From Frateuria_A yonginensis (lineage in GTDB: Bacteria; Pseudomonadota; Gammaproteobacteria; Xanthomonadales; Rhodanobacteraceae), in contig NZ_JBBBNY010000009.1 of assembly GCF_037137055.1 (NCBI RefSeq), positions 62,001-126,000 on the forward strand: DNA of 64,000 nucleotides. The letters are read 5' to 3'. The position numbers and the translations under genes were made by a program. Of this stretch, positions 62,840 to 64,000 are shown in pieces; the stretch's first letter is position 1, and every line of letters starts with the position of its first letter. The notes beneath the pieces are model-generated. The model saw only the letters and a program-made list of their open reading frames with translations. It was not told the origin of the DNA and ran no database searches.

Positions 62840-62964
62840 TCACGTGAAAGCGGTCATCACCCCTTGCTAACGTCCGGTGGGCTTCCATAGCGGATTTACC
62901 GGTCGCGGTTGCTGCATCGTAAGCTGCGCCTGCGCCGCGCCAGCCAGCGAGGATCTCCAGCCGC

Positions 62965-64000
62965 ATGTCCCGTAGCCAACGCGTCCTGCTGCCCAGGCTC
63001 CGCCGCGGTCTGCACCGCTGGCGGGTGCCGCGCTGGCGCATGACCGGGCTGCTCAGCGCCGTGCTGGTGATCGTCGCCCTGCCGTACCTGGCCACGCGCT
63101 TCAGCCACGAGGATGCGATGCAGGCGGCGCAGCTGGTCACGCATTCCTCCGAGGTCAAGTCGCTCACCTACCGGATCGCCTACGTCACGCGCAGCAGCGA
63201 GGCGGCGGTGTACCGCCTGCTGGAAGGCGACAAGGAGGCCGGCCTGACCGGCAAGGCGCGCCAAGCCGGCAACGACGTGCCCGCGCTGCTCGGCCAGCTG
63301 ACCGACATGACCCGCGACAACGCCGAGCAGCAGGCGGCGATCGGTGCGCTGGGCAACGTGGTCAACGGCCGCCTCGCACTGCTCGAACAGGCGTTGGCGC
63401 GGATCCAGAAGGGCGACCACGCCGGTGCCGTGGCCGCGCTGCACGACGCCGGCACGCTCTACCGCATGGACCAGCAGATCGAAACGGTCGTGCGCAACGA
63501 AGGCAAGGTGCTGATGGAGCGCCGCGCGCATGCCCGGCGCAGCGCCTTCCAGAGCACGCTGGTGCTGGCCATCACCTCGGTGGCGCAGATCGTGCTGCTG
63601 TCGGTGATCGTGCTGGTGTCGGAGCGGCAGATCGCGGGCCGCCTGCGCGCGGAGCGTCGCGAGAGCCAGGCGGTACGCCGGTCGCAGATGATCGTACAGG
63701 CGGTACGCGAACCGATCGCGCTGCTCGACGCGCAGTTGCGCACGCTGCTGGTCAACACCGCCTTCAGCGAGCTGTACGGCCTGCCGGCGCGCGACGAACA
63801 GCGCCCGTCGCAGCCCCTGCGGGAACTGGGCGACGGCGCCTGGAGCGACGGCGCGCTGCTGCAGCGCCTGCGCGACGTGCTGCTGCACGACCGCGAGCTG
63901 TGGGACTACGAACTGGTGCAGCGCACGGTCGGCGGCGTCGACCGGCACGTGATGGTGAACGCCCGTCGCCTGCAGCAGCACGAGGGCGACGAGCCGGTGC
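62965..64000 (+). CDS. Membrane-bound PAS sensor protein, probably histidine kinase (partial)
   Basis: Starts at ATG 62965 (MSRSQRVLLPRLRRGL) with GAGGA upstream and runs off the right end after 345 codons. A transmembrane helix (about 27-44) is followed by a helical periplasmic region of about 145 residues with the look of a CHASE3 or four-helix-bundle sensor. A second transmembrane helix lies at about 195-215, then a PAS domain (IVQAVREPIALLDAQLRTLLVNTAFSELYG). The layout is typical of sensor histidine kinases, but the kinase domain is outside the window; a GGDEF output is also possible. Confidence 0.8.
   Translation, partial: MSRSQRVLLPRLRRGLHRWRVPRWRMTGLLSAVLVIVALPYLATRFSHEDAMQAAQLVTHSSEVKSLTYRIAYVTRSSEAAVYRLLEGDKEAGLTGKARQAGNDVPALLGQLTDMTRDNAEQQAAIGALGNVVNGRLALLEQALARIQKGDHAGAVAALHDAGTLYRMDQQIETVVRNEGKVLMERRAHARRSAFQSTLVLAITSVAQIVLLSVIVLVSERQIAGRLRAERRESQAVRRSQMIVQAVREPIALLDAQLRTLLVNTAFSELYGLPARDEQRPSQPLRELGDGAWSDGALLQRLRDVLLHDRELWDYELVQRTVGGVDRHVMVNARRLQQHEGDEPV

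Overview
The window is GC-rich chromosomal DNA with tightly packed genes. Its gene families point to a gammaproteobacterium of the Xanthomonadales, most likely Rhodanobacteraceae or Xanthomonadaceae (Dyella, Luteibacter, Rhodanobacter, Frateuria-like). This rests on a short-form MetX with an S-box, GTP-type PEP carboxykinase, a large TonB-dependent receptor paired with a tryptophan-halogenase-like gene, and an N-glycan/mannoside locus like that of Xanthomonas. I see no tRNA, rRNA, CRISPR array, insertion sequence or prophage. The taxonomy is inference from gene content, not from a marker gene.

Left part (1-25 kb): mostly housekeeping. It holds an amidase, AlkB, the glycine-cleavage genes gcvT and gcvH, and a MetJ repressor carrying a histone-H1-like Lys/Ala tail. 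After these come a TonB-like protein, a serine beta-lactamase-type hydrolase, a membrane carrier, a CBS protein, a GT2 glycosyltransferase with MtgA, Hsp33, a GAF-GAF-GGDEF-EAL protein, an exported orphan protein, an ECF sigma/anti-sigma/DUF4097 operon and pckG. It ends with a TetR regulator divergent from an alpha/beta hydrolase and a FadE-type acyl-CoA dehydrogenase.

Middle part (25-47 kb): a TonB-dependent receptor and halogenase pair with two LacI-type operators, a CPBP protease, RF3, and a 2OG-Fe(II) oxygenase/M24 peptidase pair. Next is the methionine operon metX-metB-hom, preceded by two perfect tandem MetJ boxes, a promoter and a SAM-I riboswitch. Then come an amino-acid permease, a GNAT, sdaA, a YceI/cytochrome b561/YceI cluster, and a Ku gene followed by a stand-alone LigD polymerase domain.

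Right part (47-62.7 kb): a mannoside/N-glycan locus. A leftward operon encodes a LacI repressor, a FucP-type sugar/H+ symporter, a PfkB kinase, an AGE-family epimerase/isomerase, an exported M1 peptidase, GH2 beta-mannosidase, GH125 alpha-1,6-mannosidase and GH92 alpha-mannosidase. A second GH92 diverges from it. LacI-type operators lie in the divergent spacer, and related palindromes lie in front of the TonB-dependent receptor 35 kb away. The simplest reading is that the receptor imports oligosaccharide, periplasmic mannosidases release mannose, the symporter takes it in, and isomerase plus fructokinase deliver fructose-6-phosphate. The window ends inside a membrane-bound PAS sensor gene.

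The most interesting signals are the two-level SAM control of the methionine operon (MetJ boxes plus S-box), the H1-tailed MetJ, the operator sharing between two distant carbohydrate loci, and the Ku/POL pair without a ligase. A four-copy palindromic repeat also occurs; one copy supplies a stop codon.
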